Assembly (NCBI GenBank): GCA_029891345.1
Contig: CM057009.1
Span: forward strand, 289,364,966-289,428,965
Direction: 5' to 3'
Length of the DNA stretch: 64,000 bases
DNA from: Dryococelus australis
Lineage: Eukaryota; Arthropoda; Insecta; Phasmatodea; Phasmatidae
In this document: piece after piece, positions 34,061 through 46,014 of the stretch
How positions within the stretch are numbered: the stretch's first letter is position 1
Layout of the letters: every line of letters begins with the position of its first letter
The notes under the pieces: model-generated
What the model saw: the letters and a program-made list of their open reading frames with translations, nothing else
What the model was told of the DNA's origin: nothing
Databases searched by the model: none
Translations under genes and position numbers: made by a program

Positions 34061-34363
34061 CTATTTACCAAATTTAATTATATCAAACTTCATTACGAAT
34101 TTGTCAAACGTGGTATAATGCATTTTAAAGAAATTGTTAACTAAACAGTATTCTAACCTCAAATCTAATCCACACGGTCTTCGATAGACGTGTTGGTAGA
34201 AAAGCAGTTCAAGATTGGTCTGCCTCATCTTCAGTCTATGCTCTTCCGAAGAGGAAGGAACAACCAAAAGCACTGAGAACTGCAATATACAGAATGTGCT
34301 GTACGCAGTAAATAACGTCATTCCCTCACCACATTCCACAACACAGACTAGCGTCGTTGTCAC
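34061..34363 (-). CDS. Open frame of 100 codons shared by both arms, unknown
   Basis: The frame differs at only one residue from its copy at 51,634-51,936. A diverged homologous DNA segment lies in the spacer at about 45.19-45.56 kb; there the C-terminal part keeps a similar pattern (FVMKFDIIK versus FVMQFEYIK) but has stops elsewhere. The segment FKMHYTTFDKFV faintly resembles the N-terminal region of PIF/Harbinger-type transposases. It may be a transposase remnant; a functional gene is unproven. Confidence 0.2.
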   Translation of the reverse strand: MTTTLVCVVECGEGMTLFTAYSTFCILQFSVLLVVPSSSEEHRLKMRQTNLELLFYQHVYRRPCGLDLRLEYCLVNNFFKMHYTTFDKFVMKFDIIKFGK

Positions 34364-34827
34364 TGCTTGAGTCGAAACAGTTGTCGTGTATCACCATGAC
34401 TGCTATTATTACACCAGACTAGTAATGGACGCTTATTCTTATTCAGAAATGGCAGATATGCATCAGCACTGCTACGTCTTCAATCAAGCGGGGAGTCGCC
34501 ATTTAAAAAAAACCGGCTTTAGTTTATCTTATGGATATGTGTAATAAGTAATCAATAAAATACTGCAGTCTACACACGACTACATGGTTATTATTGTCAC
34601 CACCCCTGCAATATTACATAAAATACTACTGTTTCCTGGGAGGTAGGCAGTTGGTGCCTGTTGTATGTACCTCTAACTGCCAACGGGCCAGGTGGTAAAA
34701 CGTTTTGTACAAACGCGCCTAACATCTGAACAGGATAAATTCAAAGATCCGTTTGTAACAAATGATATTCTTTGTTACCTATTACCCCCTGAAGTTTGTT
34801 GTAATTGTCTTATGACGGCATGAACAA

Positions 34828-34830
<3 letters not shown>

Positions 34831-34880
<50 letters not shown>
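34831..34880. repeat. (TA)n microsatellite, left arm
   Basis: About 25 TA units; the matching tract in the right arm (51,134-51,168) is about 15 bp shorter. Confidence 0.95.
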
Positions 34881-34882
<2 letters not shown>

Positions 34883-35658
34883 CAGAAGAGCCAGATTTTT
34901 TTCAAGAAAACGTTTACACACAGATTAAATTTCAGTAACTTACGTCCCGTCAATATAAAGATGAATTTTCACTCTCAGATGCAATTATCCGGTTAAGTTC
35001 TTGTGTCCACGACCTAGGATAGCTAGCACATTAAGAATACTTGCGGCCGTTACTGTAAAAAGAAATGTATGTAAGCACAGTGCCTTGAGCGACTATCGCA
35101 CGAACAATCTAATTTACAAAAGTTTCTGAACCTCTTGTTTATAAATAATTTATGCTAATAACACCAAGCATGTAGCACGTTTTTCACTACCTGCCATAAG
35201 TACACTCAACACAAGAAGTGAACACCAAATAGTTGCCCGCTAGCAACACGAACAAGTAAATTAATTTAGGACTGAAAGAGTTAAACCATGTTCTTGAGAA
35301 AAGGGTGTGTTGTTTAACTTCAAGTATCAACAGTAAAAAATTATCATCAAAAATTTATACTAAATAAATACAATTTGATATTAATAAGAACTCATAGCAA
35401 TACCAGTTCATAATATTCAGGGGTGTACACCTTAAAGTTGAATAATAACCTGCCCGATAACTTGGATTCTGAGGTTAAGACCCATAGCTGTGTGTCGTAC
35501 CTCAACTGTGATGTGAAAAGACGTACACAGATGAAGATGCTGAGAGTGAGATGAGAATTTTGTTAAATCGAAATTACATGGGCAACGTCTGCCACGTTTA
35601 CAACACAGCATAATTCGGCTATGACTATGCCGAAGCTAGAACCCGAACACACTTGTCA

Positions 35659-36331
35659 TAGACTGTTCACGGTAAAATGAGAACTTTGGAAATCCCTGCT
35701 TACAATCGACTTGTATACACGTTTGTATTCCCCCGCCTTATGAAAAACCAAACATTGCCATAGGCATCATCACTTTATTCATGCGTCAGTAAAATGAAAC
35801 TCCGGAATTATTAAGAAAGTAATTTTAACAGTTCGATGCATTAAAAAAACCAAAAGAAATAATTTTAAATTACCATAAATGGTTACATAACACTTTTTAT
35901 TCAACGTTAGGATATGGAACTACTTTCCATCCATCGTTACCAACTGTAGTGGACAAATCTCAGTCAGTGTGCTCGGTAAAATATTTGCATGCGAAGTAGG
36001 TAAGGTAGGTAAGTGGGCTTAACGTCTCGTCGACACCGAGGTCATTAGTGACGCTGCAAGATGCACAGCGAATAGTGAGTTGGGGGATGGATTAGAAAGG
36101 AATAAGGCTATGGCCACTTGTTAGGGACCTATCACAGCATTCGCCTTTACTGATTTCGGTAAACCATGGAAAACTGAAATCATGATGTCCTGACCGGGAA
36201 TCGTACCCGGGTCGTCCCGAATGCGAGCCCATGGACTAACCACTGCGCCAACTCGCTAGGTTTTGCATGCCAGCGCAATTACTGTTTTTAAGGTTCATTT
36301 CTGAAGTGCTCACTTTATCGTGAACAGACTT
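35659..36331. mobile_element. MITE family C, long form, carrying SINE2 (left arm)
   Basis: TAGACTGTTCACGGTAAAAT at the left and TTTATCGTGAACAGACTT at the right. About 400 bp of MITE are interrupted by SINE2 at 35,993-36,261. The same arrangement is at 49,678-50,350. Confidence 0.85.
35993..36261 (-). mobile_element. Complete SINE2 with 9-bp target duplication (left arm)
   Basis: The minus strand reads CCTAGCGAGTTGGCGCAGTG (A-box region), CGGGTACGATTCCCGG (B box), then AACGTCTCGTCGACACC complement in the body, and a CTTACCTACCTTACCTACTT tail. TTTGCATGC flanks both sides (35,984-35,992 and 36,262-36,270). The body resembles a SINE I remember from locusts. It is transcribed by pol III in principle and encodes no protein. 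Confidence 0.9.
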
Positions 36332-37045
36332 TAAGAGACAACATTAAACTTCACCATCCAGATTTTACTGATAAGGGTTTTTATAACTGTGGCGATGGTT
36401 TATCGTAGTTCCTGTGATTTAGTTGTTCCTTATATTAACGTTTTGTTATTAGTATGGAAATTAATATGCTACACTTATGAGGGTATGAAACGAAATAAAT
36501 AATAAATACATACAAATATTATAAAACCTACGTTTTACTAAACATAATACCGCACCTACGCATTTAAAGGTGAATCAAGCTTGAGAAAAAACGTACTGGA
36601 TGCTTAAGAACAATAGAAAAGGGCGTGAATTTCTGAGCAATTAGCCGGTGAATGCAGATCTACAAGCACAACTGTCTCCAATACAAAAATATTTCATAGA
36701 AATTATAATTATCAGTCATCATTTTCATTCAACTTAATATAAATTATTATTTGTTTTTGACGTCCTTATAGTCAAGATACCCAATAATTTCATGGTAGGA
36801 AATGGCACAAGGTAACACTCTACAATACTCTGTTTCATCGAGCAGAGGTTATTTGCTTTATATCTGTTGTCACAGTCAGAATAAATTCTCCTGTTCGGCT
36901 TACACACATGCAAATATGCGACAGGAGTGCTGAACATGCGATATTGGTACAGAATTCTGCAGGGTCTGTATTACGAGAGTAGTTGCAATGAAATGTGCGA
37001 AAATAAAATATACTTCTTTGACAGCTAGTACGCTACAAAATCAAA

Positions 37046-37285
37046 TCATAAATGATAGCGTCTATACCAGCGGCGTGGAATGTACTGTTGGAACGTAAAT
37101 TGTGGTTTTTTAGTGAGATTTATCGGATCGTTTGCTAGTTTACACATCGGCCACTCAAACGTAATAGTGTGGTTGAACTCACAGCACGTGTGTAATGGGT
37201 GCATCGTCACTATCTCGTGAATGACCGCAGTACATTCGTGCGCCGAGTTTCTACAGCACTGTGAAAACACCAGTTTAACTTGCAA
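37046..37285 (-). CDS. Candidate exon or small open frame, identical in both arms
   Basis: The 79-codon frame is identical to its copy at 48,724-48,963. An acceptor-like TGGTGTTTTCACAG lies inside; after it the frame continues with a cysteine-rich stretch (CRNSAHECTAVIHE, then HTCCEFNHTITFEW) including an NHT glycosylation-type site, and ends at TGA. It could be the last exon of a secreted or extracellular protein. It lies within the nearly identical core of the arms, so identity alone does not prove selection. No family recognised. Confidence 0.2.
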   Translation of the reverse strand: MQVKLVFSQCCRNSAHECTAVIHEIVTMHPLHTCCEFNHTITFEWPMCKLANDPINLTKKPQFTFQQYIPRRWYRRYHL

Positions 37286-38338
37286 AACGTTACCTCATTC
37301 CACTGGTCTATGTGTATTGTAAATAGAAAATCATCATGAAAAAACAAGATGAGGTTTTCAATTGCATACCACTATTGAACTTGACTAATTGTTGCTAGAA
37401 AGTTCGCTATTTTTTATTAGGGTGTGTCGTATTTTGAGGAATCCAAGGTGAATATTTAAAAATAATAAATCAAAACCGTACGGCATTAGAATCATTAACT
37501 ACGCTTGAAGCAATGCGGTGATGTAACAAAATTTACACTTTATTTGCGAAAACGAAAAATGTACAGAAATGGACCAAACATTTGATCAATCCTTAAAAGT
37601 ATGTGCGTGTGCAACCGAGTATTTATGCTAAATGTGCTACATATATGTATTGTTGCTCTGTGTGAAAATGCAGGATGTTTTTGAAACTAAACCTGTTACA
37701 CATTTCTAGTACATCCTTTATCGGACTATAATAAAATATTTTTATTCTTTTGTGCAATAATGTTATTCTATGTAACTGCTGCCTGGTATTAAATATATGG
37801 TTATTAAATTAATTTTCTGAAAGTCTCCAATGCCGTTATATATTTTTGACCAGCTGTACATAAACCTTACGGGGCGTAGACTGCCTTATTTGAATTAAAT
37901 ATCATTATTACAGAAATTTCTTTCATATTTTCTTCATGCATATAAATTTGAGTTCCATTTAATTTTCTGCGAGTTTTTACCAGTGTTAGTTTGGTTTGTG
38001 TAATGTACGCTCCTGGCACGAAGTAGTGTCACAGAGTAGATAAGAAGACAGAAACGAAATTGCATGGAGTTTCCTTTGGTGTGGGCGTGCCAATTGGCTG
38101 ATTGGCTGAGGGAAGCACCGGGAACCTGCCTTGTGTCTGACTGGTAGAGAACTAAAAATTCCGAGTTCAATGACCTGTAGGCTAGACTACGCAGTATTAT
38201 ATACTCTCATGCATATATCTATTGCTTATTGGGTGATTGTTGTTGTAGTAAAAGGCGGTGATAGGACGCACAATTTGTTGTATGTATGTTATTGACTCAC
38301 TTATCTCCGTGGGGTGTCTAGCAACGCGTTGGCAATTA

Positions 38339-38636
38339 CTAGGGATAGCAATATTTCGCGAGTTCATTTCAGGGCAAAATAGACGTCAAACACTTGTACA
38401 CTGAAATAGAATTTGCAATTGGCTTGCAGTTTATTAGACACACCATGGACGACTCTGAGCCAATAGCATACTTGCAAGGAAATCAGTAGCAAGTGCCATA
38501 CTGCAACGTGTGAGGATAACACTGGCTACTGTGTGGGGCAGCAGCCAATGAACAAACATCTGAGGCTCGCGTATACACATGACTGTGGTGTCTAGCCTAC
38601 AGGTTATTGAACATGCGAATTTTTCCTATCCTTAAC
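38339..38636. mobile_element. Family A-related MITE in left arm
   Basis: TAGGGATAGCAATATTTCGC at the left and the complementary GCGAATTTTTCCTATCCTTA-type end at the right; the inner parts share GAGTTCA with family A ends. The copy in the right arm is at about 47,373-47,670. Confidence 0.6.
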
Positions 38637-39370
38637 AATTAAACAAGTATCATGAATGTAAATGTGTATGAATTCCATCTTGCCTAGAAATGAATCCGCA
38701 AAATTTTCAGGTCTCTTCTCATTGGTTTCTGCCGGTGAGTTCAAAGCTTATCATTTAGGTCACCTTGTTTTTCAAGTAAATATTTACGTGGACGCAAGAC
38801 TTCAATATATTTTGTGCACAGATGCAATCATCCTTTGGCTATCGGCCTCCAGTGTTTATGTGAAAATTGACGGCCACAAGAATGAACCAAACAGAATTGT
38901 GTTTCTCCGATACTAATTGTCCATGAGTATCGGGCAGGCACATCATTAACATAACAATTCAAATAATCCAATCACTAGAGCGGTTCTGAACCGAAGTGAT
39001 TTGGAACACAACTTGTCCAGTATTCTTTTCGTGGAAAACAGGTGGACATACTCAATCTCATGTATGGCTCACCAGCACGAAATTGAGCTTCTATAGTACG
39101 GAATGTACACAATTAGTTAAGATATCTCCAGGTTCTGTCTGATGATCTGTGGTCCTATGACATATGTTTAACTCTCATGTACTTATAAAGTCTCCTAGCA
39201 TGGCACCAAATTATTATGCGAATGTTGGGATTACTCTCTATGAGAATACCATGCAGGGAAGCATAAATGTCTCATATGACTATTATGTGCAGCCACAAGT
39301 ATGCTACCCTGATAGCGAGAGCGCAAACATTCTTCGAGGAAGTGGAACGAAATGTTGAGCGTTAAAAAAC

Positions 39371-39388
39371 AAACCCCCCCCCCCCCAG
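39371..39388. repeat. Poly-C tract, left arm only
   Basis: A run of about 15 C replaces a short CCTCC-type sequence in the right-arm and spacer copies. It is either a slippage expansion or an assembly-sensitive site. Confidence 0.8.
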
Positions 39389-42300
39389 GCAGGGCCAGTA
39401 GTTATCAAACACGGGCCAGTATTATGACTGGAAACTCAGCGGATGAGACCTTTGTCTTCGAGACACTGCACCAGGAAGACGTCAAGGGATGGGTGCATGA
39501 AGTCCGCCGACATACGTCTAGTCATTAGCCTAAAATATAATGAACAAGGAGGCAATGTTCCTTAGAAAATATTCAGAGTTGCTTTACTGTGATTAAGTAA
39601 TTAAAATATATATTATAATAATCATTTATACAATGTAACAAATTAAAATATATTAAGAGCACGTCCGAGTTGAAAACTGACAGAAAGGTTTGTAAACATG
39701 ATGTCATATATAATATTTCGATACAGGACAATAAAGATGTATAAAGTGTTCACATTTGAGTTACACCTTACAACAAACTTGTACGTTAAATATAAAATAT
39801 AAAGACACCGTACACCATAGTTATAAAATGTAATACTGGTGGAGGTGCCTTATGGTTGCACCTTTTTCGGCCATGCTAATCTATATTACAAAAGTAAATC
39901 CACTATGAAATATTAATTATCATGATTACAATTAAAATAAATAATAATTAACAATAAACTAAGAGAGTTGTATTAATTATCAGTAAATAAAGAATCATTC
40001 AAGGATGCTAAAAAAATTATAATTGAAACAATTTTTTGCCACATTATAATTTCTAATTCATTCTGTATCTATTACTTAAAACTCAAAATGTCGATACATC
40101 TTTACCCTCATTCGGTCCAGAGTAGAGAAATTTCAATCTATTAGACAAATAAAAATATTAAAACATTGTCCTGTATGTTTAAGTATACGAATAAAGTAAA
40201 TGTCATATAGATAACTTAAGAAATAATGCAGTTGACTATAATAAAATTATTTGCTTTTCTTGAATTCATTCTCGACTTAAAATAAGTAATTTTTGTAAAG
40301 AGTTGAAATTAGTAAAATAAATCAAATCTCTAAATATCGGTGTGAGCAAAACAATGAAATTTGGTTTTAAAAATAATAAGGCCTATACAATGTAATAAGT
40401 CATATTAATTTGATTAATAGTCGCAGGACAAACCAATTGATATAAGTAATGTATTATGTACTAGCATCCAGTGTTTTGATAAATAATAATGATATTGAGT
40501 TAATTACTTATATACTTGTTTTAAAAGGCTCATTTTAGATGCATGTGAATCTGATATTGCAACTTAATGAATTTTGTGCTTATTACATATCGTTAATATG
40601 TAATATTAAAATGCTTCCGTGTATGACACGTGGAAAGGTTTGTACGTGCCAGAGAGGCCTGTACAGAAAGTTGCCAAACAACAGAACAAAGTCCGAAGCG
40701 TGGTGCGACCCAGTTTCCACTTGTGAAACAATGCATTGAAACACAACCTCCGCCCGCCGGTGACTCAGCAGGATTGCGTGGAATTGCGCCATGGTGTTTA
40801 CAAACGCATGCTTGAGCGCTCTGCTATTTTATATATGCACCTTCTGTTAGTGCTAAGTTTAATTAAGGGTGTAAGTATGGAGATTTTAACTTCACTGAAT
40901 TTAATATTAATGCGGATTCGGAATGGAATGATTGCCATTTAACCCAAGCAGTACGGCAATTCGGAAGCTTAGCAACTTTCGTGTTACCAGATGTACTAGA
41001 GATGTGCTGAACCAATCATTAAATTGATGCATCGACTGTTGGATGAGATGTGAGTTTGGACAACTTTAATGGAATGATAAGGGTATTAATGGATTGGGAA
41101 ACAGGGCCAGAGAAACACTCATTTCGGCTGTGAAAGACGAATACACAGTGTATCCACATACTCTAAGGTAATAGGTAGTTTTACTCAGGAGGTTATTATT
41201 TTCTTGCTCGAGAAACAGGATTGGGGGCCCATTGCAGTCTAGCCTACCGACAAGTATAGCCCATGGTGTCTTGAACGTGAGTGCAAAACTCTAGGCTCTG
41301 TCGGGTGTCGAATCTGTAGGAGATTTGGGAGCGTATGTGTAAATACATTTGTAATTCCTCTGAGCTGTAGAGGTGCCTCTAACCAGAAGGAAGAGATGAG
41401 AGATGAGAGAGACTGAAATTAGATAGACTTTAACTGATCATCCTGGTTATGACACATTTAATAGATTTAGACTTTTTACTGTGGGTCATGCATATTACAT
41501 AGTATACTGCAAATGAACCATGAGGGCACATCGTAAATTGGACCTCCTGGGAGTATATCCATTGAGTGCAGATTTACCAATACCCAAATTTTATTGTTTT
41601 TATGGAAATGCCTATATACGTTATATAATCTTTGAGTATGCCACTTTTGTATGCCTACAATAGTTTAATATTACATTTTATTTACAATTTTGTATTTCAA
41701 AGTAAGTGTTTATACTGATTTATGATATCGGTAATAATTAAATATAATTGAATACATGTGCACACAGCACACAGACAAAAGAGGGGACATATTTAATATA
41801 TTAATTAAATCTATAATACAACTACTAATGTACAGAATGAAATTATTAATTATGATAATTATCTTGCATGAGACAGTTACTGTTAACAAAATATTAAAAG
41901 GCACATGCACACTCCAATCACAATAAAAATAATACAAGAAACCTAGTCTACTATAAAAAATACCTATATAATTTTATGCACACTATAATTTCAGTAAGTG
42001 TATGTAATACAGTAATTGTATGTTTCAGAGCGGCCGAGGTTATAGCAGTCATTTGTGTGGAACAACCTATCCACGTCCGTGACGTAACATGCGGCAACTT
42101 GTCATCCGACATCTTTGGAGAGGGGGACGGCAATCCAGGTGTCAGCACGACGATGCAGCATTGCGCCCCAGCGACAACACGCGAGTATCAGAACTCCATT
42201 AAGTACTGCATTTTAACATGTCAGGGAACACCAACAATTAACTATTGCACACAATGTTACACACCCGGCCAGGCCAGTCAACCAATCAGTCAGCCAAGTA

Positions 42301-43856
42301 AACAAACATTATACATAACACCTGGATACAAAAGAAAAGATATTTACAATCTAACATATCATACAGCACTCACGCACGCGTAATGATTTTGAAAACATTA
42401 TTAAACAGATTTCAATGCAGATATTAGTCTTATATGTGTTTTAACCAGCCAACGATCGCCGAATAGTAAAATTTTACATTAAACTGTATTATACAGATAG
42501 GGCACAAGTAAAGTAAACAGGCGCCTTAGGTATGTGTTACTAGCACAGGTACAATGTTATTATCTTAGATTATGAAATGGTTCGGGAATGTAATGAAAAT
42601 AGTAATAAAAACAGAATTATATGTATATATATAATGGCAATGTTTACAATAGCGTCAAGATCATGTAATACAAAAATGCGTAACTCATTAATATAAAAAG
42701 TTGTATAACAAATTATGTTTGTACACACTTGTTGGCGCTTTTAAAAAGTTCAAGAGAATATTTTGATTATAAAATACTTTAAGAGAGCACATTGTTATAT
42801 ACTTTTTAAAACAGTATTATTAGTATTATTGTCAAAATATATAAATTATACAAAAATGTCAACCAATGCCTTTCTAAATATTTAAGTCATGTTTATTGTT
42901 TGAATAACCATATAAAGAATTTATAATATGTTCATTATATATATAATTATAAGGTCATCCTGCAATTACTGTGCGAAAATATAGGGGTTATAGTATAAAT
43001 AGAGTAGTAAGTTAATTTAAGGAGTCCTCTTATTCCCTCCTTACGTATTGAAACGGAGTTTGCTGTTAAACATGGAATGTTTCTTATTTTCATATTTATT
43101 TTCAATAACTGTTAATATAAACGCAATGTACTACGTTTCTATACAAAATCCTTCTTCATCCCAATATAATGGGATATATCTTTTAAGACTTTTTAAGACG
43201 ATAATTAACTTTTCATTTTATGTAACATGTTATTTGTTGTACATTGACACTATCTAAATTGTAATTTCCTTTTTACAGCATATACTTATAGGTGTATTAA
43301 CATAATATATTGTAACGAGGGAGCAATTTACTGTATTTTTAGTTTACAACATAATATGTGTATTGTTATTTCAAAATAAGAGTTTAAACGTTAATTAAAA
43401 TCTTTAACTACTTTTGCAATTTTACTTGTAATTAAAACTTGTTATGCCACGTATAAACTAGGTAATTTAAAAGCTGAAGAGAGGCTGACTGTACAGAGCG
43501 CACACCGTGTACGACTGCCGCGAGACGCGAACACGACACTTTGCGTGTCCCTTGCAAAAAGTGTAGTTCAAAGCCACCCGCCGTTAAGTACTCAGCACAT
43601 ATGACGCACTGCCTGGCCTCCCTACGACTCCGGTGGCAGTTCCGCATATATTTACCTTTCATGTCGCTCGTATCTCCTTACACTTTAAATATCCTAACCG
43701 TAGCGAAGACATCACCGCGTCTATTTTCCTACTACCAAAAGAAGATGCAGAAATTAAATAATTGGTCAGTTAAATATTCAAATAAATTCACATTACCACA
43801 GTCCATTATGCGTGATGAGGACACCACGCATATCTATGTAAAGGGGTTAATGTTAA

Positions 43857-44272
43857 GTGCAGCAACAGGCATGTAATCTCGATTACGAGAGCACAAAAAT
43901 ACTACGAGGAAGTGGAACGAAGCCTTGGGCGTTTAAAAAAAATCCCTCCCTGCAGGGCCGGTTGTTAATAAACACGGGCCAATATTATGACTGGAAACAC
44001 AGCGAACGAGGCCTTTGTCTTAGAGTTACAGCGGCAGGAAGACGTCTTCCAATTAAAATATATTAAGAGTTTATCCGAGTTAAAGACGAACTGAAAGATT
44101 TGTAAACGAGATGTAAATTATATGATTTCAATACAGGACGATAAAGAGATAAATATTGTTCACCTTTGAGTTACGCCTTAACCGAAACTTGTAAGTTTAA
44201 TATAAACTATAAAATAATACACCCATTTTATAAAGCATCACAAAACGCTCTTCTGCTAATATCTCAAAATCC
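43857..44272 (+). repeat. Diverged copy of the arm inner end (module J), direct to left arm
   Basis: Matches left-arm 39.28-39.80 kb in the same direction (GAGGAAGTGGAACGAA, TATTATGACTGGAAAC, GGCAGGAAGACGTC). It lacks about 170 bp after GACGTC. It forms a smaller inverted repeat with 45,770-46,014, which shares the same deletion. Confidence 0.85.
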
Positions 44273-44454
44273 ATGCTTGGATTCCCTTACTTACGAGCAG
44301 CGTGACTAATATCCTGCAGGCCAATAAAGGCGATGGGGCACTAAATGCTCGTAGCAGCGACGTCATTAAAGCTGTCTATATTATGTGTATTGAAAGCGCA
44401 CAATTACGTTAGGCAGGCAGGAGTACTGGTTTAGGATGTCAGATAGAAATAGCT

Positions 44455-44693
44455 AGAGATGTGAGAAATTTGCAGATTCTTTTGGGACAAACTAGAATTC
44501 AAAACACGTGCGTTTATATAACTTTAGCCATTGGTACGGAAGGTGTTTGACACCTCCAGGAGAACGGTGTCCAATTGTCACCTTCCACTGGGACATCAGG
44601 CAACTAATATGCAGTTGATATCGGCACATTTGAACATAAAACTTTAGAGTCTTGTTTGCGTGTCATTGAACTCGCGAATTTTTCAGGTCTCTA
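44455..44693 (-). mobile_element. MITE family A copy 9
   Basis: AGAGATGTGAGAAATTTGCAG at the left and GCGAATTTTTCAGGTCTCTA at the right. The flanks GAAATAGC and GTAATATC agree at 6 of 8 positions, consistent with an aged 8-bp duplication. Confidence 0.85.
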
Positions 44694-44958
44694 GTAATAT
44701 CGCAACTGTGAAGCGTATGTAACAGGGAAAATTTGCGAGTCCCAAAAGCTCACACGCTATCCCCCCGAAAACGTCAAACATAAGAAGGGGGATCTCCCCG
44801 CCCCTCTTTTCACATAAGAGGTTACTCGGAAGGGGAACTGCAATTCAAATGTTTAATTTTTAGGTATCTCGGTATTTCGCGTCCGTCTATCGTTAACTCT
44901 CTACAACAGTAGTGCAACCCAAAAAAGGGTGTTTTTTTTTAGGGGTATCAGTTATGTG

Positions 44959-45188
44959 TAGTGACCTAAGTTTAATGAACAGCAGGCTAGACTCTACAGT
45001 CTTATGTACAAATATGTCGATATCAGCTGCACGTTGGTTGCCTGCCATCACAGTGGAAGGCGACAATTGGACAACAGTTTCCAGGAGGTGTCAAACACAG
45101 TGTGGGCCAATGGCTAAAGTTATATAAACGCATGTGTTTTGAATTCTGTGTTGTCCCGAATTGAATCTGCGAAATCTTCAGATCTCTA
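44959..45188 (+). mobile_element. MITE family A copy 10
   Basis: TAGTGACCTAAGTTTAATGA at the left and GCGAAATCTTCAGATCTCTA at the right around the family interior. Confidence 0.8.
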
Positions 45189-45192
45189 CTTA

Positions 45193-45565
45193 CATTCCAT
45201 AAACTAAAGATGAGGTAGACCGATTCCGCTGGTTCCGCAAAACCATACTCTGTGAACCAAGATTACACTGCTTTTCTGCCAACACGTCTAGCGAAAACGG
45301 TATTATGTGGATTTCAGATTAGATAATTGATTTCTAAACAAATGTTTTGAGATGTATGTTTACATATTCAAACCAATTTGTAATGCAGTTTGAATATATT
45401 AAAATTGATAAAACTAACTTTATTCGTATGATAGTGCTTGTCATTCAAAGATATAGATATAAACAAACATGTTTCACTGTTGTCCATGTGACTTTGAAAT
45501 TTGTGTTGCTTTGGAGTAGGTCAATAATGGATACATGCGCAGAAGACAAATAAGCGGTCTAGTTC
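45193..45565 (+). repeat. Diverged copy of arm module H in spacer
   Basis: It aligns with right-arm 51.76-52.08 kb (GATGAGGTAGACCGAT, CAACACGTCTAGCGAA, GTACATGCGCAG-type end) with many substitutions, so it is older than the arm duplication. Stops interrupt the arm frame here. Confidence 0.75.
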
Positions 45566-45769
45566 AACTTTAGCCAATAAAATTATCCCAAGAAAAAATG
45601 ACTAGCAGTTACTAATAAAGTTGGAAAACTGTTAGACGTAGGTCCTACATATTATAGGGAAAGTAATTCTTAAAATCAATATTATTTTCGAGTTATAACA
45701 CTGTCGCACTGAGGTATGTATATGTTGTAAGAGTATTTCTGCTTGTAAGGGAATTCAAGCATTAATAAA

Positions 45770-46014
45770 GCGATATTAGTAGAAGAGCATTTTGTTATCC
45801 TTTATAAAAGGGTGTAGTATTTTATAGTTTATATTAAACTTACAAGTTTCTTTTAAGGCGTAACTCAAAGGTGAACAATATTTATCTCTTTATCGTCCTG
45901 TATTGAAATCATATAATTTACATCTCGTTTACAAATCTTTCAGTTCGTTTTTAACTCGGATAAACTCTTAAAATATTTTAATTGGAAGACGTCTTCCTGC
46001 CACTGTGACTCTAA
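45770..46014 (-). repeat. Diverged module J, inverted to 43.86-44.27 kb
   Basis: Reverse complement of 44,029-44,272, from GATATTAGTAGAAGAGC to CTTCCTGCCACTGTGACTC. It abuts the inner end of the right arm, whose own module J (46.19-46.38 kb) is a less similar direct copy. Confidence 0.85.

Larger units (their letters stand above)
31693..39985 (+). repeat. Left arm of a 22.6-kb palindrome
   Basis: The arm is the reverse complement of 46,026-54,296. Most matched positions x and y satisfy x + y = about 86,009, with small shifts near the ends. Shared landmarks include an outer minisatellite element, SINE1, a (TA)n run, MITE C carrying SINE2, and three small open frames. Similarity ranges from almost complete (36.3-37.56 kb) to perhaps 5-8 percent difference elsewhere, judged by eye. 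Confidence 0.97.

Noticed and set aside
42029-42383. Definite exon in the palindrome spacer
   Set aside because: An acceptor-like site and open frame exist, but there is no recognisable domain or downstream structure; kept only as a finding.
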